NCBI RefSeq assembly: GCF_000350225.1
Contig: NW_005179154.1
Span: 96,664 to 135,181, forward strand
Length of the DNA: 38,518 nt
Reading direction: 5' to 3'
Source: Chondrus crispus
Taxonomy: Eukaryota; Rhodophyta; Florideophyceae; Gigartinales; Gigartinaceae
The position numbers and the translations under genes were made by a program. Shown here piece by piece: positions 10,346 through 19,325 of the stretch (position 1 is its first letter; every line of letters begins with the position of its first letter). The notes under the pieces are model-generated. The model saw nothing but the letters and a program-made list of their open reading frames with translations, made no database searches and was not told the DNA's origin.

Positions 10346-10831
10346 CGCGGCCCGCGGCGGCCTTCGCCTCAAGGGACGGGAGTGCATACGTCTGCTGGCT
10401 GTGCCGTACGTACGGCCACGCCATGTACCCCTGCCCGTTCCTGTCGCCGGAACAACGTATGTTCGCGGCGTACAGGAACTACCGATACCGGATGGAGACG
10501 CGCCCTGGGGCGCGTAACCTCCTCCGGCAGTCGGTCGGCGAGGGCCGTTCCTCGCGCCAAGGTTTCCCGAATCGATCGGGTGGGGGCGCACGCTTCGCCC
10601 CACGCGGGGGCGGGTACCTTCGCAACGAGCTCGATACTCGTGACCGACGCGACTTCCGCCAAGCGGATACTCGGTACCCGCGCCAGGAAGGGAGAGGTAA
10701 CAGGGACCGATCCCGGCTTCCTCCGGGGGTACAGAACGCAATCATGTACCTCCAGGATTGGGCAGAGGACCCGTATCCTCTGACCGCTGATGAGCACGGA
10801 GGAGCCCCGACGTTGGCTGCTCCTCAGGTGC

Positions 10832-10882
10832 TGCAACGTCCGAACGTTGCATCCCAAGTCCACGAAGTACCAGAGTACTTCG
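10832..10882. repeat. Two hairpins 8-4-8 in tandem (gag 3' end)
   Basis: Positions 10832-10851 (arms TGCAACGT/ACGTTGCA, loop CCGA) and 10863-10882 (arms CGAAGTAC/GTACTTCG, loop CAGA) are both perfect 20-bp hairpins, 11 bp apart. Confidence 0.93.
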
Positions 10883-11018
10883 CGGAAGCTACCGGCTCGG
10901 AGTTGAGGAGTCGTCCTCACACCCTCGAAGAGAGGCCCGAGGTTACGCTTGCTGTAGATGGCGGCGCGACCACCTCGGATAGTTCCGGTAGTACAAAAAA
11001 CCCGTAAAGACGGCTACG

Positions 11019-11046
11019 CTCACGCGGTCGCGTGAGCCGCCTTTTT
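11019..11046 (+). other. Stem-loop followed by a T run between gag and protease
   Basis: CTCACGC and GCGTGAG pair around GGTC at 11019-11036, extended imperfectly by flanking GGC/GCC, with TTTTT directly after (11042-11046). It sits 11 bases after the gag stop. In a bacterium this would be called a terminator. Here it could only be an RNA structure or chance. Confidence 0.55.
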
Positions 11047-11466
11047 CCAGCTACCCAGACCCGTCACCTTCCGCCCTCGCAGGGACAGGGGGATATTTAC
11101 AGATAATATTCCCCGCTGCCCCGCCAGAAGTCACCGAGACCCCCCGTGGGTCCGGCACCGACGACTGTTCGCGACAGGGCCCCGGCTCCCGTGAGCCCGG
11201 CACGTGACCGCGAAGGGGAAGATGCCTTGACCATCGTTGGTCAGATGCTACGGACCGACCGTGAAGGCACCGGAGCTTCCGCAACTTACGGGGCTTGAAG
11301 CCCCGTGCACGATAAGGAACGAAGGGCGTGTGCCGATGTAACACGCCTCCAGGCAGCCGCCGGACGACCGACGTCCGGTGGGTCGGGATGAAGGACCCGA
11401 CGAAGGGGGGAGAACCGTCGAACGCGCCCGAAGCGCAACGACCTCGCTGCTCCGTCTCCCTCGAAG

Positions 11467-12564
11467 GTGGTCGACGGCGTAATTTGCCTTATGACGTCGA
11501 AGATTTACAACGTCCTCGGCTCGATAGCCACGGAGAGAAATGCCTTCAAGCCCCGCACGATCGCCGTTGATACGTGCTCGGGGTATAATCTGGTGAGGAA
11601 GGCCGACCTTCCTCCCGATTGGACGCCGTACGTCGTGCGCGACTCGCCACTGCCAAGATTGGCAGGCGCGAATAGCAATCCGCTCAAGCTCTCGGCCGTC
11701 GTACGGCTGGCCGTGCGGTTGAAGAACACGACGTTCCGAAGTCCGTTCGTCGTAGCGGACCAGCTCGCCGTGCCGGTCCTTCTCGGCACGGCCTTCATCG
11801 ATACGCACGTGCGATGTATCGACATCGAGGCTCAACAGATGGAGCTGCGCCAAGGCGGCTTTGTTGCCATCGTCGACGGAAAAGGGGAGCCGATTCCCTG
11901 TACCAGGCGGAACCGACGCCAGACGAGACGGCCCGATGTACGCGAGGAGGCCCCGCAGGCGATCCGAATCACCCGCTGGGTCACCATCCCCGCGAGGTCG
12001 CAAGCCCGAGTGCGCGTCACTACCGCGGGGAGAGGCATCGTATTCATGGAGCCAAAGCCGTCACTCCAACACCGACATGGAGTGAGGCTGACGAACGGCG
12101 TCGTCGAGGTACTTCCGAGTCAGACCTTCGACGTCCTCGTCGCGAACGTTTCGCGACGGGAAAGGCGGTTTCCGACGCACACCGTCGTGGGGTACGCGAC
12201 CCGCAACCCCCTCGCGATCCTGACGCCCGAACGTCGCGTCGCCGAGGGGGTCGCACACGCGCTACACCTGACCGACTTGACCGATCAAGTCGGGAAGGCA
12301 AGAGCTGTACGACCAAGCTCCGATGAGCTAGGGATCCCTAACGGTCGACCGTTAAGAGGGAACAGGTGGGTACGGACGATCGGCCACCTGGAGACCAACC
12401 GACGGCGGGAGGCACCGCAAGCCCCCAGAAAAAGAATCCCAAAAAGCCACCGACGGATTGGGAAAAAGAGGTGGCCTTGTCATACATCGACGATGAAAAG
12501 CTCCGTGGCCACGTACTCGAGATGCTCCGTAAGCATTAGAGTCTGTGGAAACGGTGCGCTCTGA
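11467..12564 (+). pseudogene. pro: Aspartic protease region of the Gypsy polyprotein
   Basis: It is open for 365 codons in the same register as gag, but separated from gag by stops near 11101 and 11296. Around residue 35 the sequence IAVDTCSGYNLVRKADLP lies where retropepsins carry D-T/S-G. The third motif residue is Cys, not the usual Gly. The flap and core follow, with FVVADQLAVPVLLGTAFIDTHV matching the LLG-x-x-F/Y-h-D-x-H-V tract common after this protease. The remainder is an Arg-rich linker to RT. It would cleave the Gag-Pol precursor. It overlaps the start of the RT frame by 20 bases in another register. The likely first ATG is 11491. There is a perfect CCGA-loop hairpin at 11595-11614, over RKADLP, and another at 12272-12293. 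Confidence 0.72.
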
Positions 12565-14440
12565 ACGATCCGAGCCACGGAGCACCCGCATCGCTCTCGA
12601 TCCGAGAACGAAACCGATTCGTTCTATGCCCTATCGGAAGGGGCCCGCCATGCGCGAGATGGTTGCCAAGGAGGTCAACAAAATGCTGAACGGAGGGGTT
12701 ATCGAACCCGCGAGCACCGAGTGGGCGTCCCCGGTGGTGCTCGTCCCGAAGAAAGACAGATCTCTTCGGTTTTGCGTGGACTACCGGCGTGTCAACGCGA
12801 AGACGGCAGCGGATTCGTATCCGCTGCCCCGGATGGACGACTGCAGCGAATCGTTAAGAGATGCAGCCGTCTTCAAGACGTTGGACTGCAATTCCGGTTA
12901 TTGGCAGATCCCCGTCGCTCCGGAAGACTGGGATAGGACCACGTTTACGACCCAAATGGGCACGTTTCGCCATCTGTGCATGCCGTTTGGACTATAAGGG
13001 GCACCCGCCACCTTCCAACGTGCATTGGATATTATCCTTTCCGGAGTCCGCTGGCAAATATGCCTCGTCTATCTCGATGACGTCATAGTAATCTCGCGTA
13101 CGCACGCGGACCACGCGAAGCATCTCAACACTGTCTTGAGTTTGTTAGGGAGTGCCAGCATCTCCTTCAAGCTCAAGAAGTGTAGCTTCTTTCAACAGAA
13201 GGTACACTACCTGGGGCACGTCATCTCCCCAGGTAAGTTGGGCGTGGCTGATACGGCGGCCGACGCCTTCCGGACGTTCACGTTCCCGAAGACGCTGACG
13301 AAGGTGCGCTTATTCCTCGGGGCGTGTAACGTATATCGACGCTTCGTTAAGGGCTTCTCGAAAATAGCCCGTCCGCTGACGGATATGACGCGCAAGGATT
13401 CGGATTCCGATTTCTACAATCCTACGGAGGATCAACTCCAGGCGTTCGAGAACCTTAAGGAGTGCATGATCGCCCCGCCGATCATCGCGTTGCCTCGGCA
13501 CGGACGACCCTACATGATAGACACGGACGCGAGTGCCTACCAGCTAGGATGCACATTGCTCCAAGAGCAGGACCAGCCAAACGATTGGCGCCCCGTTGGA
13601 TATTGGTCTTACTCGCTGAACGACAGCGAACGAAACTGCAGCGCTACCTAGCGCGAATGCTTCGCCGTAGTGTGGGCCGTCTGCACACTACGGCCGTATG
13701 TTGAAGGCACTAAGTTCACCGTCCGAACGGATCACGACGCCTTGAGGTGGCTCATGTTCCTCACCGAGAGTTCCGGAAGACTCACCCGGTGGCGGCTACG
13801 TCTGGCTGAATACCACTTCACCATTCAGTACCGCCCCGGGCGTGTGCACCAGGGACCGGACGCCCGGTCACGCCTCGTCTCGCCGATAGTCGCCGACGAG
13901 CCTCGCCCCACCGTCGAGGTGGATGACGACATTCCCACCTTCGACGCGGGCAAGAAGGTTCGAGACGTATCGAACGAGCTCGCCGGCCACGTTTGCATCG
14001 CGAGCTGTGACCACGAGGTCGAGCACATCTTCGCGACGACACGGAACCAAGCCAGCTCACGAAGAAGGTCGCGCGCCCGAGCCCGCGACGAGCCGAGGGG
14101 CGACGACAAAGCCCCCGCTCTTCAAGGACCAACTTCGTTCTGGAAGGAGAATGACGAGTTCGACGCCACCGACATCGAGCGCGCCGCAGACCACGAGGCT
14201 GGCGGGCCCGACTCTTCGGTCGCCCCTCCGCAGGACGACCTTCCGGCTCTTCCTACGATAGAGGAGATTGCCGAAGAACAACGCGTAGATGACTTATGCC
14301 AGACCGTTGTGGCACGACAGTCAGAGTCCCGGGACTCCGCGTTCTTCGACGACCACCAGGGGGTGCTCAAACGGAGATACCCCTTCGACACTGCTATCGT
14401 GCAGGTGGTGGTACCACGGACCCTCCGGGCCAGGCTGCTT
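12545..14440 (+). pseudogene. pol: Reverse transcriptase-RNase H and start of integrase
   Basis: A single register carries the whole tract with two in-frame stops: TAA 12995-12997 directly after MPFGL, and TAG 13649-13651 in the RNase H. RT motifs in order are VIEPASTEWASPVVLVPKKD, SLRFCVDYRRVNAK, SYPLPRMDD, FKTLDCNSGYWQI, the GAPATFQRALD box, and YLDD at 13070-13081, the catalytic pair with Leu in second position. RNase H follows with MIDTDASAYQLGC (about 13515), then CFAVVWAV and VRTDHDALRWLM. From 14250 the integrase N-terminal part starts (EEIAEEQRVDDLC, then VQVVVPRTLRARLL) and is cut at about 14440 by inserted sequence. No frameshift occurs in this part, so decay is by point substitution. 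Confidence 0.92.
12805..12828. repeat. Hairpin with 10-bp arms and 4-nt loop over a conserved RT motif
   Basis: GGCAGCGGAT and ATCCGCTGCC pair perfectly around TCGT. The bases encode AADSYPLP, a conserved RT segment, so the pairing is built from synonymous codon choice within constrained protein sequence. Confidence 0.93.
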
Positions 14441-14770
14441 CCCAAATTCCACTTTCTTCCCCAAAACCCCAAAATCTCAAACTTTACACCTGTCATGTGG
14501 TGATATGGGGTGAGGGTCCGGACCGTCGAGTCATGTACACGTGTCGCTCTGCCGTTGCACTTTCCAGAGATCTTCGGGGAGGATCACAGTGTAAACTGGT
14601 CTAGTCGATCCGCACTCTGCCTTCAGGAGGTGCGTCGGCGGTGTGGATAACTCTCTCGGTATTAGCCCTANNNNNNNNNNNNNNNNNNNNNNNNNNNNNN
14701 NNNNNNNNNNNNNNNNNNNNNNNNNNNNNNNNNNNNNNNNNNNNNNNNNNNNNNNNNNNNNNNNNNNNNN
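14441..14770. other. Foreign insertion in integrase, with 100-base assembly gap
   Basis: Integrase coding stops after RARLL and resumes at CHNPVIAEHPGQNRMY near 14772. In intact relatives these tracts are adjacent, so 14441-14770 is inserted. Known bases 14441-14670 have no ORF of note. N bases fill 14671-14770. No terminal inverted repeat or target duplication can be judged because the right part is unknown. Confidence 0.75.
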
Positions 14771-15629
14771 GTGCCACAACCCGGTCATCGCGGAGCACCC
14801 GGGCCAGAACCGTATGTACTACGCGCTCTGTCGCGAATACTACTGGCCCCATCTGGCCGCAGATGTTTCCGGAACGGTGCGAGGTTGTTGAACCTGCGCA
14901 ATGAACCGGGTCAAGCTGCGGAGACATCTCAACCGATTGAGATTGTTCCCAGGTACGAGGCCGCTAGAGAGCCTTGCTATCGACATCTTGGGGCCGCTCT
15001 CCAAGACGAAGACGGGAAAACAGTTCCTGCTCGTGATTACCGATCGCTTTAGCAAGTTGACCCAAGTCGTTGCGCTCCGCACGATAACTGCGTACACGGT
15101 CGCAGTTGCGTTCTGCGACTCGTGGGTGTTTAAGTACGGCGTTCCGCGCACGTTGCTGTCGGACAACGGCTCTCAGTTTAATGCCAAGTTCTTCCACAGC
15201 ACGTGCCGTTTTCTGGGGATAACGAATATGTACCCATCGGCGTACCATCCCCAGACGAACGGGCAAGGTGAGCGATACAACCGAACCATCCCTGCGATGC
15301 TACGCAACTACGTAGGCGAGCATCAAGATGACTGCGACGTGTGCGTGGGGCCTCTTACGTATGCGTATAACTCCCACGTACACCGCACCACCGGCACGAC
15401 GCCGTCCGAGCTCGTGCTCAGCAGGCCACCGCTGGAGTTCTCGCTTCCACGAGCCGACGGCGACGCGCTCCCTGCCTACAGGGGGAACTAACGCGCCGAG
15501 TTCCTCAAGACCTTGGACTCGACAATCCAGAAGGCCTACAGGAGCCTGCGTCGGACGCAGGCTCGCTACAAACGTGACTTCGATAAGCTCATACGGTGGA
15601 TCAATTCACGACTCCGTCCCGGAGAGTAA
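14771..15629 (+). pseudogene. int: Integrase catalytic core of the Gypsy element
   Basis: The frame after the gap reads EHPGQNRMYYAL and YYWPHLAADV, then RGC-stop-TC, the CxxC pair of the zinc-binding HHCC module with TGA (14889-14891) between the cysteines. The DDE core follows: LAIDILGPLSKTKTG (first Asp), RTLLSDNGSQFNAKFF (second Asp) and SAYHPQTNGQGERYNRTI (Glu). After TAA 15489-15491 the same frame continues with YRSLRRTQARYKRDFDKL and a LRPGE tract ending at TAA 15627. Integrase would insert the element DNA into chromatin. Three stops and the insertion make this copy inactive. Confidence 0.92.
15542..15564. repeat. Perfect hairpin in integrase, 9-bp arms and 5-nt loop
   Basis: GAGCCTGCG and CGCAGGCTC flank TCGGA, and the symmetry continues inward except for the central base. 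It encodes SLRRTQA in the integrase. Confidence 0.92.
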
Positions 15630-15722
15630 GTATACCTCAACTCCACCGATGGGGGAGGACGTGGAACAAGCTCGCGTCCCCGGCGGTTGGTCCCCACCGT
15701 GTCCTCGCGAACAACCGCCGAA

Positions 15723-15744
15723 CCATCACGATCGATCGTGATGG
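15723..15744. repeat. Perfect 22-bp palindrome before the chromodomain
   Basis: CCATCACGA and TCGTGATGG pair around TCGA, symmetric throughout. It encodes TITIDRDGV. Confidence 0.93.
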
Positions 15745-15827
15745 GGTCACTGAGCGGCTCTCCGCAGATCGCTGCGTGTACGCTACACCGCCGACGGACG
15801 CGCCACGGGGGAGCGCAACAACCCCAG

Positions 15828-15849
15828 CTGACCTTGCCGACAAGGTCAG
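15828..15849. repeat. Hairpin 9-4-9, loop CCGA (chromodomain start)
   Basis: CTGACCTTG and CAAGGTCAG flank CCGA, encoding ADLADKVR just before the chromodomain. Confidence 0.93.
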
Positions 15850-16066
15850 AGAGGGAACACATTACGCTGCCGACCGATTACTGAAGCACCGAGATATGGA
15901 AGACGGAACTATCGAGTTCCTCATCAAGTGGGCGGATTACGACACGCCCATCTGGACTGCGCGGACTCACGTCCCGGAGGAGTTGGTGTCTCGTTACGCC
16001 CAACGCCTCCAGAGACGCACTGGCATGGACCTCAACTCAAACGTGAACGCGGACGTTCACGCTTGA

Positions 16067-18909
16067 GGAGGGGGCCCTCAACCGCTCCTTCACGGATTAA
16101 AACGTCAGGCTGCACGAGCAGACCGGAAAGAGAGCCGTGAAAGGACAGCAGCGCTCATCGGAGGGTCACGCAATCGGACGACCCGGACGTCAAGACGTAT
16201 GGACGGACAGAGCCAGTGCGAAAGGGCGTGAAGACGCCAGCACGCAGCCATAAGTCAAGCCAACGAACGGCTTCCGACGTCGCCGAAAAGACATGGGAGC
16301 GAAGACAGCACGTACTGTCTCACGAAAACAAGGCCCATCGGTTGGGTAAGAGGGACCCTAACGAAAACCCCGTAGTCGATCGTCAACGAAGCCCCCTCCC
16401 CATTGCAGTAAGGGGCGCACGGATGGCCGCGCCGATGCAAGACGGTACGCCATGACGCGAAGCGGAGCGAGCGCTCCAGCCTTCTCTACCCGGTAAGAGA
16501 GCCATGGGGAGGGCAGCACCAGCGAGAAGTGGTGACGCGTTATTTTTCCCGGCGTGAATCATATGCCAGGAACGACTTCCGACACGCAGATATTACGCCT
16601 ACACAAGCCCTTTTTCACAAACGCGGCCGAACACCGAAGTTGGCGCAAAGCGGAAAGCCCACACTGAGAGCGCACGCGTGTGCACGTGATACACGGGAGA
16701 CTTGGAGTCCTCAGAAACCAGACGCCGCGGGGCCCTAGGGCGAAAGAAAAAACAGAGGGTCAGCAGGTGTACGCGCGCGCAACCGAGATGGCACATTTCG
16801 GTCGAGGACGCCGCCTCGGGTCCCCAGGTACGCGCGAAGTACGCGTCAGGTCCGAGAACCCCATGTGCGCGGTGTAAGACGGCACGAAACGTCCGGAAAC
16901 GGACGAAATATGATTCAGCTCGACGGGGCTGTACCCACCACCTCCGTACCGCCCCGCCGTCTACGAACACGGACAAAATGCAGCGCGACGGAGAGGAGTT
17001 GGGAGATCGTAGTTGACGCGAGCGTCCTTCCGAAAGGACTGCAATCCGCGACGACTCCCCACACCGCATTGCCCGAGCATAAGGCTGTGAGGTAGGAGAA
17101 AGAAAATTCGCTGACCGTTGGATCGAATAACGGCAAGCGGGATACCGTCCGATGATGGGAGCGAAGTTAAAAGACAGGGGAGGAGGGTGCCAGGCTCCGC
17201 GCCATTGCAGGCCAACACTCCCCAAACGTCAGCCGGCGGTACGACGGTACTGTACACTCAGTACATACCGTTCTAACAAACCGCCGCCACCGACGGCGGA
17301 GAGTTAAAAAACGGAAGAAATTATGGACGGGTTAGAAATTACACAGCCACGCGAAGACGGCACATGCAGCACGCACCTCACGCGTCACACGCAATCGTTC
17401 ACGGGACAACGAAGCGTGCGTTATGTCCGACACCGGGCAATAACCACCTGAGGGACGAGGTCATGAGAGAGGCAGACCGCACGCCACCCTCTCGGGGAAC
17501 TCGAGAGTCACCTCGCTGCCATCGCGGGATCGATATCCCGCGGCACGACGAAAGCGGCGGCCTCGCCGATCGCAAACCCCGAGGCCGCAGAGTGGGTCAC
17601 TGCGCGCCGCTCGGGCGAGGCACAGCCACCGCAAGACTTGGGATTGCGACAAGACGGCGAGGGGCGGTATCGACCGCCCATACACAAACCCGTGGCCACG
17701 CGTGGACGCAAGCCTCCCCAACCGGTCCGGACCTCAATACCGAGGGAGCAAGGACGCTCGTCTCCGCGTCTCTTACCGCAGCTGCACGAGGCTGCTCGCC
17801 CGGTAGCGTTCCGCTCACACGGCCGATGCCGTACGGCACGCCCTCGAAGGTCGCGCACCCGATCCCCGCCGCTGACGGCGAAGAGTATCAAGGATAAAAG
17901 CAGCCCCGCGCGCTGCGCCCTTGCAGCCGACGACGAGAGTCACCAAGGACGACTGTCGTACGTTCGCGCCCTTGCCGTCGACGGCGAAGGGCACCAAGGA
18001 AGATCTACGAGCAAGACGAAAGCGCCGGTCGCACGACGCACACAGCCAATGCTGTACGACGTGCCCTCGAAGGTCACGCACCGTGGCCCCGCGGCCGATG
18101 GCGAGTGTTACCGAGGATAAGAGCAGCGCCCGCGCCGCTCATAACTGCCGAGGCGGTATAGAAGCTCCTCGACTGTCTCGCGAACGGGACCCCGTTTGCC
18201 CTCATCCGCACGCGATCGTGCGTCGCCGCTACGGAGTCGCCGTTGACTCTACATGGGTTCACCGAGCGGCCTCATCGTCTCAGAACCGCGCGCCGGTTCG
18301 CCGTCTGAGAGACAAAAAACCGAAGGGGAGCCGCCCCGGCGCGCCCCCGAAACCGGCGACGAGGAACGGTGCCTCACAGTTGCAGTTGGATCGCAACTAC
18401 CGGGGGTTTGATTCACCTGCAACTCGCAGAGACCAAGGTCAACTCCGCACAGTTGACTACGAAATCCGCCCGCGGGAGGAATTAAAGAAGAAAAGGACGG
18501 GAGACGAGCCCTCATCGATTGAGCTCTTTCGACTCCCCAGGGCCAATACCGTCGTCACGAAAGAGCCTGCCAGGGCAGTGCGAGCTACCCGACTGCCGGC
18601 GCAAGTACCCCGAGGGGTACAGTACAGGAGGTCAGGCAGAGGAGCAACAAACTCTGAAAAAAGGGGGAGAAGGAAGAAAGTATGAGGGGATAAACATCAT
18701 CGCGTGGAGCATTAGAGACAGGACGTGACGCCTCGCTGACCGATTGTACGCGCACGAAGTCAACGGTGGGCACCACTGCCACCCTTGATGGAACCAAGGG
18801 CCAAGGACCAGCGAGGACGATGACGAAGGGGATTTGCTAAGATGCCAGGGCAAGGGGGCGAGACAGTCGACAGAAGATTGCCGGGATCAGAATGAAAGGG
18901 GACGCGTAC
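16067..18909 (+). other. Long non-coding 3' region of the Gypsy element
   Basis: About 2.8 kb lies between the chromodomain stop and the 3' LTR. Open frames occur because of high GC (for example 17364-17897 and 17921-18685) but they lack domains and are full of Arg/Pro/Ala, so I do not call genes. It contains a degenerate repeat block at 17871-18117, several perfect hairpins (16890-16905 with a GAAA loop; 17523-17542 with 8-bp arms; 18605-18620), and a short purine tract at 18894-18902 that is the best polypurine-tract candidate but lies 7 bases short of the LTR. Confidence 0.6.
17871..18117 (+). repeat. Degenerate repeats in the Gypsy 3' region
   Basis: A GAcGGCGAagAnTAtCaAGGA-type unit recurs at 17871-17894, 17926-17949, 17974-18000 and 18094-18117. 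The surrounding 75-80 bp at 17826-17905 and 18051-18128 are also recognisably similar to each other (shared CGTACG, CCCTCGAAGGTC and GGATAA-AGCAGC words). Confidence 0.65.
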
Positions 18910-19325
18910 TGTAGTGTTATTATAGAGTTTTGTATATTAAGTATGAGCGGACCGACAGCGGAGAGGAGAGGACAAGCACGGGCTTGTCCAGAACCTACCA
19001 CCTAGGTTCCGCCGGCTTATTCTAGACTACGAGAGCGACGTTCGCGTCGGCCTAGTACGGAGCCCCGCGGGTAGTGGTCGCGCGCGGTGAGCAGGATCCG
19101 TCTCCGCCCGTCGGTACTGGATCGTTACCCAGTACCGCGCCGGGGCGTTGAGGCGTCGATCTGCCCATACGCACGCGCGACCACCTCCGATCCCGCTCTA
19201 CCACGCTACCCGGGCTCGCGCGGTTCCGATAGCTGGTGGTGCTTCCTTTCCCGGTCTTCTCCCGATCCGGGGTCTCTGTCCAGCTGTGAGCAAACACCCT
19301 TCTCCGTGAGGGAGTTTATGCTACA
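18910..19325 (+). repeat. 3' LTR of the Gypsy element
   Basis: It matches 7911-8326 over its full 416 bp with about 11 substitutions (near the start, around the GATCT/GATCC site, and in the middle third), again TGTAG..CTACA. The right flank (AGGAT) continues into a Tc1-like transposase N-terminus on the minus strand. Confidence 0.93.

Larger units (their letters stand above)
8461..11007 (+). pseudogene. gag: gag of the Gypsy element (two in-frame stops)
   Basis: The frame starts at ATG 8461 (MAAAMHAPSPPFGDG) and stays in one register to the TAA at 11005-11007, broken only by TAA at 8554 and TAA at 8758. After the second stop the open part spans more than 700 codons. A helical retrotransposon-gag domain lies at about 9500-9990 (MDPIELLPFLKDIRITF, then VSWPGLVNQLLKRYL and ETAAFRCTAVFSEQYLAHYF). 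A CX2CX4HX4C zinc knuckle (CWLC..H..C) lies at 10392-10433, followed by an Arg/Gly-rich tail near 10540-10720 suited to RNA binding. Gag would coat the element RNA in cytoplasmic particles. The two stops prevent full-length product from this copy. Several perfect hairpins lie within the coding sequence. Confidence 0.88.
15644..16066 (+). pseudogene. Integrase C-terminal part with chromodomain
   Basis: The register changes near 15650 within a G run. The new frame reads NKLASPAVGPHRVLANN, the usual continuation of the LRPGE tract, then a chromodomain: HYAADRLLKHRDMEDGTIEF, LIKWADYDTPIWTARTHVPE and ELVSRYAQRL. Chromodomains of chromoviruses direct integration to marked chromatin. The order h-h-x-h-L-x-H-R, then LIKW-x-x-Y-x-x-x-x-W, then PEELV is clear. 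A hairpin with 9-bp arms and loop CCGA lies at 15828-15849, and one with 8-bp arms at 16042-16061 near the stop. The frame ends at 16066. Confidence 0.85.
7911..19325 (+). mobile_element. Ty3/Gypsy chromovirus-type LTR retrotransposon, inactivated
   Basis: Two 416-bp direct LTRs flank gag, protease, RT-RNase H, integrase and a chromodomain in that order, which defines a Ty3/Gypsy chromovirus. At 11.4 kb it is long because about 2.8 kb of non-coding sequence separates the chromodomain from the 3' LTR. Coding is interrupted by in-frame stops at 8554, 8758, 12995, 13649, 14889, 15489 and 15627, a frameshift near 15650, and a foreign insertion in the integrase. The LTRs differ at about 11 of 416 positions, mostly transitions. 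The five bases flanking the two ends do not match (GGTAC before, AGGAT after), so no target-site duplication is seen. Confidence 0.93.

Noticed and set aside
11019..11046. Bacterial rho-independent terminator
   Set aside because: The stem and T run look right, but the setting is a eukaryotic retrotransposon, so it is kept only as an RNA-structure candidate.
12995..12997. Programmed stop readthrough in pol
   Set aside because: The stop sits in the invariant FGL-x-(N/G)AP box of RT and several other stops occur. Decay explains it better.
17364..18685. Open frames of 160-254 codons in the Gypsy 3' region
   Set aside because: No domains, strong Arg/Pro/Ala bias, overlapping frames equally open, and repeats in the DNA. 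Treated as non-coding.
7911..19325. Two independent solo LTRs flanking unrelated sequence
   Set aside because: Gag, protease, RT, integrase and chromodomain lie between them in the right order and orientation.
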